Shown: positions 37,511 to 49,149 of the stretch, one piece after another
Position numbering within the stretch: position 1 is the stretch's first letter
How the letters are laid out: each line of letters begins with the position of its first letter
Source of the DNA: Cucumis sativus
Taxonomy: Eukaryota > Streptophyta > Magnoliopsida > Cucurbitales > Cucurbitaceae
Direction of reading: 5' to 3'
NCBI RefSeq assembly: GCF_000004075.3
Contig: NC_026657.2
Coordinates: 28,118,408-28,182,407, forward strand
DNA length: 64,000 nt
Notes under the pieces: generated by a model
The model's database searches: none
Seen by the model: the letters and a program-made list of their open reading frames with translations, nothing else
What the model was told of the DNA's origin: nothing
Translations under genes and position numbers: made by a program

Positions 37511-37830
37511 AATTTATTGATGATAATTGCTAACCAACTATCAATGATCACTTTTTGGTGACTATTATCGACCAACTTTTGTCGATTGTTGTTCGACAAT
37601 TGTTGTCGACCAACTTTCTTCGACCGTTTTTCGGTGATCATTATCAGTCAACTTCCGTCAATTATTTTTCCACGACTATTATCGACCAAATACCAACAAC
37701 CATTTTCGATAATTATCGTCGATTGACTTTCAATGAAATTTATGTTGACCTCTGATTATCATTTTACTGTGACTATCCCCGACCACCTCCAACTACCATC
37801 CTCAATGATTATTATCGAACTTCTGTCAAA
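37511..37830. repeat. Degenerate minisatellite, right part
   Basis: Here the array of 'gtcgaccaactttcttcgacc' and 'ttttcggtgatcattatc' units continues after the retrotransposon, then fades into ordinary AT-rich sequence. Confidence 0.6.
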
Positions 37831-40800
37831 ATTTTCACAGAGAAATTTTTTATTATAATTTGAGATTATATATTTAAAAAAAACTTTTAGTATATAATAA
37901 ATCAAGCAAATTTTTACTTAAAAACACCCTTGTTTTTAAGAAAACTTTTTAAAAAAATGTTTAAAGGAAAATTCATATTTTGGAAAACATTTTTTTCTTT
38001 AAAATTTCTTAATGGATTTTGGTTTGGCATTGTCTTACCTCTTAAAATAAATGATTTATTTGTACTTTTAAAAAGTAACTATAAAAAGGAAAATAATGTT
38101 GAATAGATTTTTATTTTACCGTAATTGGTAAATTAATATTAACATTGTGCAATTTAATAATACCAACTCAACTAGATTATTAATTCATTATTATTGTGTT
38201 GTTAATCAACGTATGATTTATCATATTATAACTATTCTCAAATTTTATATTATTTGAAGTGCATCTAGTTTTATTTATCTAAATTATTTGATAATTTTTT
38301 TAAAAAAATTATTAAAAGAATTGAATGATTAAAATTTAAGAATAAATGATAAGTTGATTTAACATGAGGAAGAATTTGAGATAAATTTTATGAAAGGTAA
38401 CAAATGTTTGGAGAAGCTAAATCTAAAAGTTTGATATCATAATGTAATTTTCTTACTTTTGAATAGTAAATGGAAAGGTGATTGAACGTAAATTAACAAA
38501 TAATTTGTTTTAGGTCAATATTTTTCTATACTTTTTATATTTACAACACATGAGCAGCTTGAATATCTTTAGATCATACAAAATTGAGAGAACAAAAAAC
38601 TATGGAGAATAAAAGATGAAAGGATAAATGTACACAAACTTTTACAAGAGTGAAAAGTCATTATTTCATATAGGTAGCAAGTTTCTTAAATCAATCACTA
38701 ATCAAAACAACCGAACAACTTTAATTACCAACCAAACCCATAGACTAAAATTGGGAAAGTTTCAAGTTTTTGATCATGTCCTTGTTGGTTTACCTAGAGA
38801 AATTCAAGTTTGGGTTCCTTCTAAATCTAGCTATGTGACACTTTATTATTCTTGTATTTCTAAAGTCAAAGCCTAGTCTAATTTAGCTACCTTTTTGTCC
38901 TCACAATATTTAGATTTAATTAATTCACCAATACCTTTTAAGTCATGACTTTAATTATGAACAAAAACAGAGATAGAGGAATTGGAAACTAAATAAAATT
39001 TTAGATTTATTGAATTTTTTAGGTTAAGCTATTAATATTGAGATCCACACACATATAGATATATATATATATATTGAGATCTCCACACATAACCCTAAAT
39101 AACCCTATGTATAATTATCGAAACAACAATAATATGTAAATCAATAACAAATATTTTATGGTTGCAAAAAATATCTTTTTAACTTTTCAAATTCATAATA
39201 CCAATATGGACTACTGCTTAATATAAATAATAAATAAGAGATGTGTTCATTGTATCTAACAATAAACTTTTTGAAACGTAGGTATATATTTTGACCAAGT
39301 GGAATGGTTATTGTCCTTTACGTGACAATAATAGTAAATTTGTAATTTAAAAAAAAATGACCTACAAAAATAAAGAAGAGAGACTTTGATACTTAAATCA
39401 ATAAGAAAAGTAAATAATAGAGAAGAAAATCAAAAGGTTCAAAAGTTCCGAGTTGTAGTTAACCAAGAAACTCTTCCCTCAAAAGTTCCGAGTTGTTTTT
39501 TGTTTACTACTTGACTTATTGAGTTTGAGTGTGCTAAGGGTAGAGATATTCATTTAACCGCAAGAAATCCTCGAATACACAAAATATGGAGAGGGAGGGG
39601 GATTATTCATTTAACCGCAAGAAACCCCAACCCTGCCTCAAAAAAAAAAAAAACATGTATATATATACATATATACACATGAATAAACAATATATTTATT
39701 TATACTTATTTATCAAAAGTTAAAAAACAAAACAAAAGGGAAAACAATTCTCCATGGGGAACCCGATCCCCATGAGGAAATTTATGGGGACGGGGAGTGG
39801 CATCCCTGTCCCTACCCCGTCTATGGACATTTCTAGTGAAGGGTGCACTCTGTTTGGCATTTCGTTAAGGTCGGCCTTGTCGAGCACCCCAATTTAATTA
39901 TACTTTGGGCCTACAATAATCACTTGGAGTGGGATATAGTGAGACATGTCCGGTTCGATATTTGATGAGGTTGAGACCAAGCACACTAGCTTGGGTAAAG
40001 GCACAAGCCATCCTTTTCCTTCTTAGACGATTTTGGTCCTATTTGATTCGAATTATGCTATCTTTTCGATTTTATTGTTCCATTTTCATCAAAGGTTGTT
40101 TATGTCATTTGATCCAAAAGTTAAAGAAAAAATGAAATTAAACTCAATTGATGTTAATGTTTAAATATATTTTAAAATGAATAATCTACGTTAATTTCTT
40201 TTAATATTGTTTACCGTTAAAAAAAAACTTGTTGTGTATATATATAATAAAATTTGTGGCTATTATTATTGTTTAAAATTTGTATAGTTAGAAAAGAAGT
40301 TTATTATATAGAATTCATACAAAAACGACTTTAATTATTTATTGTAATCCGATTAAATCATAATTAAAAGTATGAATAAAATGATAAAATATCATGTGCA
40401 CCTGTCGAGAACTACTATAGGTAACTAAAGGTTTGAATTGAAAACCCACCTAAGATTCATAAACTTTTTATATATATGTATACAAGTTTATATTTGACAA
40501 AATTTCTTTATATAATTTTTTAATATTTATCCTAGTGTTAGAAAAGCAAAATGATATTAAAAATTTAAAAATATACTAACTTGAAATTGGGTATTTTCTT
40601 TAAGAAAATTGAATTGGCCACTTGATGGAGTATAAAGTGAATTAAGTTTTGCTTAACATTCAATGTAAAGTAAAGCCTACTTTTATGGCTTATGCTCATA
40701 GTAACCGTTTATGCTTTTAATTTCTTTAATATAAAGGAATTTAAAGAAAGTTGCAAACTTTTCAAATTTTCGATGAATCAATAAATTAATTAATCCAAAC

Positions 40801-42087
40801 CTTTTCTCTTTTCTACTAACTTGAAATTGGGTATTGATGCTCTCAGCTTCCCATTTTTATTTTTATTTTTCTGATTTCAACGTTAATAGTATAATCAAAA
40901 TAAAGAATTACGAAACTCCTAAATAATAAAACTCTCTTAAATGTTATTTGATCTGTGGTTTGAATTTTTAAGAATTATTTCAAAATGTTACTCTATGAAT
41001 TTTTTTTTTAATTTTAGTTTTGGAGAAGTATTAATTTGTCTTTTTATTTGGGAATAAAGCTTAATTTAATGAGATTAAAACAGGCTTGCTTGATTAATTT
41101 GCCAAACAATATTCAAAAGTTGAATAACTATTCAAATATTTCATCTCAAAACATGTTGGAAACTAATTTTGAAATGCCTAAAATTTTAAAATCACTTCAA
41201 ACAAAAGTGATTTTGTTATACAAAAGATGATATGAATATTAAAAAAAAATAACATGGATTTTGCACTCTTAAATATGAGTAAATGATTTTAATTAATATA
41301 TATGATAAAAGTGATTTCAAATAATTGTAAATGATTTTTATTTGATGTTTTTTGTTAATTCTTTTTTAATAATGACAGAGGTATTTTTTAGTGTTGGCTA
41401 TCAAATATGTAAAGTAAAATTTTGTTAGCTTATTAAAAACAATGGTTGTTTCAACTATATATAGATTCTTTTTTTTTTTATTGAGTTATGTATGACTTTG
41501 TTTTTCGTGATTGCAGTTTTAGTTTTAGTTAGGTTTGTGTTAAATACCTTTTGGATATATACACAACTAACTAAAACAAATGAAAGTGGATGTGGAATAT
41601 AAAACTTAGGTCTAACTTGACTGACGTAGATTAGTATTATAAACAGAAATTATATTATAATAATTAACCTGAGAAATTAATAATGGAAGTCTTAATCATA
41701 AAAGGAAAAGTACTGTATTAAAAATAAAATTTATTCCTCTTCAATTAGCACACACAGATTAAGAAATACAAAAACAATAGATTAATTAGATTTAATTAAA
41801 AAAATTGAAGAAATTTTTAATTTAATTTAATTATTTGGTCACGTGTCGGTGGACTTCTTTCATACTATATAACAACCTCTAATAATTGTTAACATTTCCA
41901 TTCCTTTCTTCTCTCTAAAAAGGAAAAACATCTCGTGGTTTTTGTGGGTCTAATACTCACAAAATTAATCCTCCTATTTCTTTTTTTTGTTCTTGTGGGC
42001 GGTGGTCGGCCGGTGAGTCTGGCTGAGTTAGGTGTTGGACTCGGCGGTGGCGGCGGCGGCGGAAGATTGAAATTTAAAGGTTGTATT
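37831..42087. other. Intergenic; dispersed GC-rich repeat near 39.7 kb
   Basis: No supported gene. An 82-codon open frame at 38,628-38,876 has ordinary amino acid composition but matches nothing I recognise. Between 39,480 and 39,840 there are direct repeats ('aaaagttccgagttg' at 39,439 and 39,481; 'attcatttaaccgcaagaaa' twice) followed by a stretch with 'ggggacggggag' and 'cctgtccctaccccgt', a form often seen in plant dispersed repeats. A less AT-rich stretch at 39,840-40,130 may be an LTR fragment. Confidence 0.45.
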
Positions 42088-42934
42088 ATGGGTTTTTGGC
42101 ATCAGATGATTTTTCCGGTACGGCGGGTTTGGCTCGCCGTTTATGGCCGTCTAAAAGCTCGTAGAAATGGTCAGTGGTTTTCTCCAACTCCTTGCATCCT
42201 CCGTACACTATATTTGTTTTTGTTTTTCATTTTAATTTGTTTAATTGTGTTTTTTAAATTCAATTAGGGAATGAAATTTTAGCTTAGTGTTCTTGAATAA
42301 TTTTTATTTTTATTTAATAGGATTTTGACTTATTTGATATTCATTGAAAAATAAAAAATAAAAAAGAATTTGATATAAAGTCAGAAGTGTAGAGCATAGG
42401 GTCTAATTTTTAAAGGCGAATACACTCTAGGAGTAAGGATATTAGGTACAAAATGAGCCTAAAACTAAATCAATTTGGAAATTAGAGATTTAATAATTTC
42501 GAATCCTACATGTTGTAAAAATAAAAATAAATTAATTAAAAATTTTAAGGTTGAACATTGAAGTCTAGCGTTTCATATATTCTCATTCGTCAATACTATC
42601 TTACTGTAAAATAATAATAAAAAACACTTTTTAAAGTTCATAAACTAGAATTGGAATTAATGTATAGTTTACACTCATTTTGCAGTTTTTTTTTATAAAA
42701 AAAATTGAGGTTGGTATTTTTTTTTTTTCATCATCTTATTGATTTTTTTAAAAAAATATGATTAGAAGGTATAAGTAAACGAACTACATGAATTTTTTTT
42801 CAAAAAAAATCTCATTTTATCGGAGCATGCTTTCTCTCGTTGATATTTTTCACAAATTAAAAAGACCTCATATGAAATATTACATCTTAATTCTCATTAA
42901 ATTTTGTTCTTTCATTGCAACTTTCATGGATTGG

Positions 42935-42971
<37 letters not shown>

Positions 42972-44948
42972 AAAATCTTGGACGATATAAAATTAAATTC
43001 TAGATGCAATGATTAAAAACGGACATTAAAGATTTGGTTTTTGAATGAAATCATAAAGCAATTAAATTTCAATAAAAAGAAGTTAATATATATGTATATA
43101 TATATATTTAATATTGTAAGAAATAACCATCAGTTTCTTCTTTAAATTTATAAACTTATTTAATAAAAAGAATAAATTATCTAAAAAGGTAGAAGACACG
43201 TCAGCGATTAAATGGGTTTATAGTTGAAATTCCTTGAAGTCGGTAGAAGATTAAGTTCTAATCATAATTTAATTGAGTTTAATTAAGGACATTCTAAACA
43301 AATAATAATATTCATAAATAATAATAAAATTTAAGCGTGGGAAAAGATCCACTAAACCAACTTTCACTTTAGAAGGAAAAAAAAAAAAGTAGCTCCTAAC
43401 AAATTCCTATAAAAAGATTTATAAATTCTTTAATTTCTTCTTATATATATCGTTAGTTATTATTATCCTTATTTTAATTTCTTGAACCAATTTTCTATTG
43501 TCACGTGGATGAAACACCTTTTTCATTTAAAAAGTTTATACTTTCTTAAATAAAAAAAAATGAACGAAAAAATTTAATTGGGTGGATAAAAAAAACTACC
43601 AATCTAATAATTCACCATAATTAGACATGTTCATTATCTCGTAATAACTCCTAGTTAAATCTCTTATATTAATAACTAACTCGACTACATGCTTTTATCA
43701 AATAAATTTGAAGAGTTAGATTATTATCCTAAATAAAGATTCTTAATATTAATTAATTTAAAAAAATGAAGTAAAAATTTGGACATGGTGAGAATTTAGA
43801 TTAATGAAGGGAAGTAAGTTGAATAGAGGTGGATTGGATAAACATCTCTTTCACACAAAGCAGAAAAAAAGGATGCCTCCAAGTCACAGAGCATTGTCAA
43901 TGGCAATAAAGAAGAGGTGAGACTCAACATCAAAAATCACCCTCTTTAATTTCTTTTTGCTTTTCCAAATTACAAATTAAGATGCTTCCAACATGGAATC
44001 AGGTTCATATGGCTCACCCTTTTGGACCACTTCTCTTTGTTGGCCATCTAATTTTTTAGCTCCTAATTTATTTAATTTACTTAAACTTTATTTATTTATT
44101 TTTTTGTGGGTTTTTTTATTATTATTATATAACATATATTTGTGAATTTTTCAATATTAGAGTTTTATATAAATTAATTTTTAATTTTTAATTCAATCTC
44201 CATTGGGTGCTGCCTTTTGTTTGGATTAGAGGACACTTAGGTAAGATTTTTAAATTTAAAAAAAAAAAAACGGTGATTTTTTTGTTTTTCACTAACGAAA
44301 AAAATGTTAAATTTAACTTTGATTTCTATGATTCGAAGGTATTTTGTTTTTTATAGTTTGCAATTAGAATTTAGCCTACATTGTTGTTCGGGTGGTCAAA
44401 ATATGACTTTCACTTTAAATTCTAGATTAGTCAATACTACCAAGATGGGTGATAATATCGTAAACTAACATAGATAAACTGAGTTTTTGCACAATTTTTG
44501 TTACTCCTTGAACATAACCTATATATATAGACACATAGCTAGGTTCATGAATCCGATCATAAAAGAATCAACGTAGAAAGCAAAAGAATTGGAACGAAAA
44601 TCTTACAATGTTACCCTAAAGGATAAAAATATATGTTTTTAATTATTGTACGAATGCTTTAATTAATAGTTCATGCATATTGTTGTAATATAATTCTTAT
44701 GAAACTTTGGTTGAACAGATGAAGGACTGTTGAAGCTTCATGATGACGTAGAGACTTGTGGATATCAAGATGTAAAGGTTATGTGGGAAATCCTAAGGAG
44801 ATCAGAAGCTGAATTAATAAATCATCATCAAATGAGGCGCAAACACAAGCCATTTTGGAAGGCTTTGGTGTGGTCTAACCATAACTCTAACTCATCCACT
44901 AATATACCTAAAATGACCAATTTTCCAACTTTTAGCCCTATTTCATAG
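42088..44948 (+). CDS. Small plant protein of unknown function, two exons
   Basis: Exon 1 (42,088-42,169) and exon 2 (44,719-44,948) join in frame across a 2,549-bp GT-AG intron to give 103 residues. The protein starts MGFWHQMIFPVRRVWLAVYG, then a basic RLKARRN, then an acidic, conserved-looking LLKLHDDVETCGYQDVKVMW and LRRSEAEL, and ends in a serine/asparagine-rich tail. I remember similar short plant proteins without a known role; no named domain is visible. The frame is open for 51 more codons upstream (to 41,935), with a hydrophobic segment and a run of seven glycines. I chose 42,088 because the MGFW start resembles relatives, but the longer form, which would add a membrane or signal segment, cannot be excluded. 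The upstream region has a TATA-like 'ctatataac' near 41,864. Confidence 0.68.
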
Positions 44949-46820
44949 GGATAATACAAAGTTCATGTGTACTACCTCCCCCTCTCATAAAATGCCTCAA
45001 ACAAATAAATGTGAAAATGATCTCGAAGTTGCTGTATCTTTTAACTTTGGCACTTTTAGGCCAAATTGTGTCTAGAGAAAGTGAATTGTTGTAAATAGAA
45101 ATAATAACAATTGCTTCTAAAAGGTTTCCAAGAAAGAAAGAAAAAAAAGCTCAAATTAATGCTTGGGAGTTGTGTGAGAAACAATCCTCTTCTTTTCACT
45201 TTTGTTAAAAGGTGCATGCATTATACCATTTAATTATAATGTCTTTGAGGAGCAATCTCATCCCTAATTTCTTTTTTCTCTCTATTGGAGTACTCGATAT
45301 TTATAATCTAAAAAATCATGACTAGACCTTTTTGTTGTAAGATAGTGAAATATGGGAGTTAGAAAAGATATAGTTTGGATAGAATAATAGAATCAAGAAG
45401 CTTTAACAATTTTAAGACGGGTGGTTTTCTTTACAATATATTATGAGATGAGATTGAAGAAAAATGAGTGGTTTGACCTAAAAGTAATTGTTAACACAAA
45501 TCTAGGTAAGAAATACTCACACCTCTTGTACATGCTTGGGGGTATATTTGTTTATTTAAAATAAGAGATGATCCGTGCAAAAGAGCAATCTAGGTTAAAA
45601 GTGATCAATATAAGTCTTAACCTAAATTCACTCTCAATGCTACCTATTTAGTTTAAGACGTACGTATAAGTTGAACACTCAAATCCAAAGTATAATCTAT
45701 GTTGCCTCAAATTTGCATCCATCTTCCCATTGGGCAATGTTGGATATTGGGCATGGGCAATACTTCAAATAAATTAAGAATAAAAATAACAAGGTCAAGA
45801 AAATAACAAAGGTTTGGACAAAAGATAACATCATATACACTCGATGGGGTCTTGGGGAGAGGGTTAGTTCAAGTCAAAGTTCAAATTAACCTAATCAGTC
45901 TCGACCTTGACCAAGGCCAATGCCAAGGTCAAGGTTGAAGAGCAACCCCTAGCAAAATAGCTAACTCAAGGTATTGCACGCTAAGAACAAAATGGGATTA
46001 CGAAAAGATGTTTGGTCTTGACCTTGGCCCTCAACCAAACCATGAAACTAAGCATCCCCTTTGACTCGGTAGGCTAGATGATTATCTAAAGAAATTATAA
46101 AATTTTATTCTCATAACAGCTTAGATCAATCATATCTATAAATATATCATAGCTAGCTTCATATGTGGTAACTTGAATGATGCCTTCCAGACTCTCTAGG
46201 CTTCCACACTCTTTCACTCTCTTACTTAAGTAAAGTGTAGGTGAAAAACACCACATCATTACAAATAACCACATTAACTACAAGAAATATGACTTTTAGT
46301 GATTAATCCGAAAATGTTGCAAAGTTAGAATCGAGAACACATTTTCACTCAAAAACCTGCAACGACAATATGTAAAACGTGACGAAATTGATGGATCCAT
46401 GCACATGGAATTGCCCTAATATATGAAGATTCGAGAATAATTTGCCCCATCATCGTGGACCCACTCCATGGCGTTTATCGATCTTTTGATCCATCGATTT
46501 GGCCCCTTATGGTTGACTTTATCAATTAGCTTTTATAGTTAAGGCAAAATAACATATATACTTCTATTAGAATGACTCATGATAATTCCTTTCTAGTTAA
46601 GTACGTAGCCACATTTTTACCCAAACCAACATTCTAGATTCTTCTATCTACTTAAAAGGTTGTATATGTACACATAAATGATATTGATAACAAACACAGA
46701 CTAAGCATTACAATCATATTTGAAGCTAGAGTGTGTTACTTATTTTAGATGGGAATATGAAGAATCAGCAAATAGAAAAAGTGTTCACATGGACAATAGC
46801 ACATAAAAGAGGGACACTGA
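44949..46820. other. Intergenic; possible broken transposon end
   Basis: No gene is seen. At 45,890-46,040 short words 'aaggtcaag' and 'ccttgacc' repeat in both orientations. At about 46,278 the sequence ACTACAAGAAAT resembles the terminus of the 10.8 kb CACTA element, but no matching opposite end follows, so it would be a truncated relic. Confidence 0.4.
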
Positions 46821-47996
46821 CACTACTACAAATTTGGTCTTTCTTGACCCACACAAATTTTGAATTCTTGATGGACATGGCAAAGGACCATATTTTTTTT
46901 TTTTTTGATATATTATTTATCTTAGCAGTCATGTTGTCAAGAAAAGTCCCCTATTTTTTTTGAAGAAATACGAAAAAACGTTAAAAAAAATGTAAAAGTT
47001 TTATTTTCTTGATGGACAAAGTTTCCTTAGTTTTGTTGATGGTTAACAAACGTCAAGAAAAACTATGTCTCGATGGACAATAAACATCAAAGATAAAATA
47101 TTAGTTGATTGATAATGACCATAAAGTTAGATAGGTTTTTTTTTATGGACGAGGCTCATTAAGGAATGAATGTTTTGGATTTCTTGATGGTTTAGAATTT
47201 TCTTGATGAGTCTAGGGTTTCTTGATGACAAAAACAACAACAAAAAAGATCGTGTGCAAGATTTATAAAAAATAATAATATCTTGATGGGCATTGCCCAT
47301 CAAGGAAAAAATTTATAATTATGAGTTTAGGATAAGATCATGGGCAAAAACCATTAAAAAATGATATCTTGATGGACATTGGCCATCAAGAAAAACTATT
47401 TTCTACAAAGCACGAAATTTGGACCCTCGTTAACGGGTGCAGAAAACACTATATTCATCAATAATATTTTTAAAACTTTACTATTTTTTTTCCAATTATT
47501 AGTCTATACATCAATAATACAATATTACTTTTTTTAAAGTTAACGGTTATAATTATAATTAGATTGAAATTAGTGACTTTATCAAAATTAAATTAGTTAT
47601 TGTGTTCAAATTGAATGAGTCGAATTGAAAGTTTGTAATTTAGGATTTTTAAAATTTGTAGATGTTGTAGAACATAAGCTTGGCTCAACTGACACTTGTA
47701 TATATCTATGAATTGTTTAAAAATTTGGATATCAAAGTTACAATTTTTCACCAAATAGAAAAAAAAATTATTACATGTTTTGGTTTTCAGTTTTCTTGAT
47801 GAGCAAAAAACATTAAAGTCTTCTTTCTTGACGGTAGACCACCATCAAAAAAGAGATTTTGATGACATGTTTTGACCATCAAGAAAACTAGTTGATCAGA
47901 ATTTCTTGATCTCTACCTACTTGATGAGCAAAAACCATCAAGGTAAGACATTTGTTACGTGTTTTATATATCAAAAAGGCCAAATTTATAGTAGTG
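46821..47996. mobile_element. Second non-autonomous CACTA-type element, 1,176 bp
   Basis: The left end is CACTACTACAAATTTGG and the right end is the inverse of CACTACTATAAATTTGG, one mismatch in 17. The flanking triplets are TGA on both sides (46,818-46,820 and 47,997-47,999), matching the 3-bp target duplication of the superfamily. There is no coding capacity of note. The interior is filled with CTTGATGG and its inverse CCATCAAG, more than a dozen times with variants, often arranged as short hairpins. The terminal sequence differs from that of the 10.8 kb element, so the two belong to different families. Confidence 0.8.
47282..47390. repeat. Two 23-bp hairpins in the CACTA-type element
   Basis: At 47,282-47,304 the arms CTTGATGGGCA and TGCCCATCAAG flank a single T; at 47,368-47,390 CTTGATGGACA pairs with TGGCCATCAAG. 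Weaker copies lie near 46,871, 47,007, 47,190, 47,835 and 47,925. Confidence 0.8.
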
Positions 47997-47999
47997 TGA

Positions 48000-49149
48000 A
48001 GACCCCTAAACGTGAAAACTACACTCTTCAATTCAAATTTGAATCTTATGGAGGATATAGTAGACCCTTTGTAATTAAGTATGGATTAGTGTGAACACAG
48101 AAGGGTAAGTGTGATTTTTTAAAAAAACTTTTGTGTATTAGTGTTGAACTAAACCAGTTTGATATCATAATGAGTAGAATTTTGAGTTTTCTACCGGCTA
48201 TTTTGATCTAAAATATAAATTTTGATGAGTAGGATGTTTCCTTTCCCAATGACATAAGAAGTTCTATGAAAGTGCTCTCCTACTTTGAGAGTTAAGCAAT
48301 TCAATGCATGTAGTATCAAAAAAAGAGTAATATAGATATAATGTTATATCTTCAATTCAACGATAGTTTAATTGACATATAAGAAGTGCGTTAGTATTAC
48401 GAGGTTTGTGATTCGAATTTCCTACCTCTAATTACAATGTATATAAGTAAAACCACTAACGACTCATATTATCAAGTTATATGTATAAACATTTTATTTT
48501 TATGATTGTGTAGCTTAGATCATGTAGCAATAGAAAAGTGTGGATTCAAGTAAAACTTATCAAAATTTGTTTAGTTTCCTAAAAACTTCAAGTTGAGGAT
48601 TCAAAAGAAGACATTAAGATTTTTCAAACTTAATTCTTTCACTTAGAAAATCCATAGACCCAAACACTTAGAATTAGATAATGGTTCCAACTTTAGGAAC
48701 ATGCAGTACATATTAGTTTGATAAATTTGTAACCCTTAGACCTAAAAGAAAGCCAGGAGTGAAAATTCAGAAGTGTAAGTATTGAAATATGGACAATTCA
48801 TCCCTTTCTTTTACCAAAAAGACAATACACAGTAAAAGATGATTTAGTTGATTTATTTAGATACATAGCAAAATTTTAATTTTCATTGTAATAGATTGCA
48901 TCTGTCGCTTTAGCATTTTTTTTTCCCTTAAAACTTATTTACCAATGTGAAATTAAAATGGAGAGACGAAATGAAAAGTAACTAAAAAAAGGGTAAAAAG
49001 AGACTAAAAGAAAAAAGCATTTCCCAAGAGAAAAATGAGTTTTGGTATTTACAAACACACCTTCAGGCACTCCATTTCCCTCTCTCCGCTCACCTTCATC
49101 AAGATTTTGCATTGGGCGTTTTCCGTTTGAGCTTTAAGAAACTACAGCA
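48000..49149. other. Intergenic; upstream region of PIG-F
   Basis: AT-rich sequence without a supported gene. The last 80 bp before the PIG-F start are pyrimidine-rich ('ccatttccctctctccgctc'), as in a 5' leader. Confidence 0.5.

Noticed and set aside
41935..42267. A single-exon 110-codon gene reading through the exon 1 donor of the small unknown gene.
   Set aside because: After codon 78 the frame turns into hydrophobic low-complexity sequence, whereas splicing to 44,719 gives a continuous conserved-looking protein.
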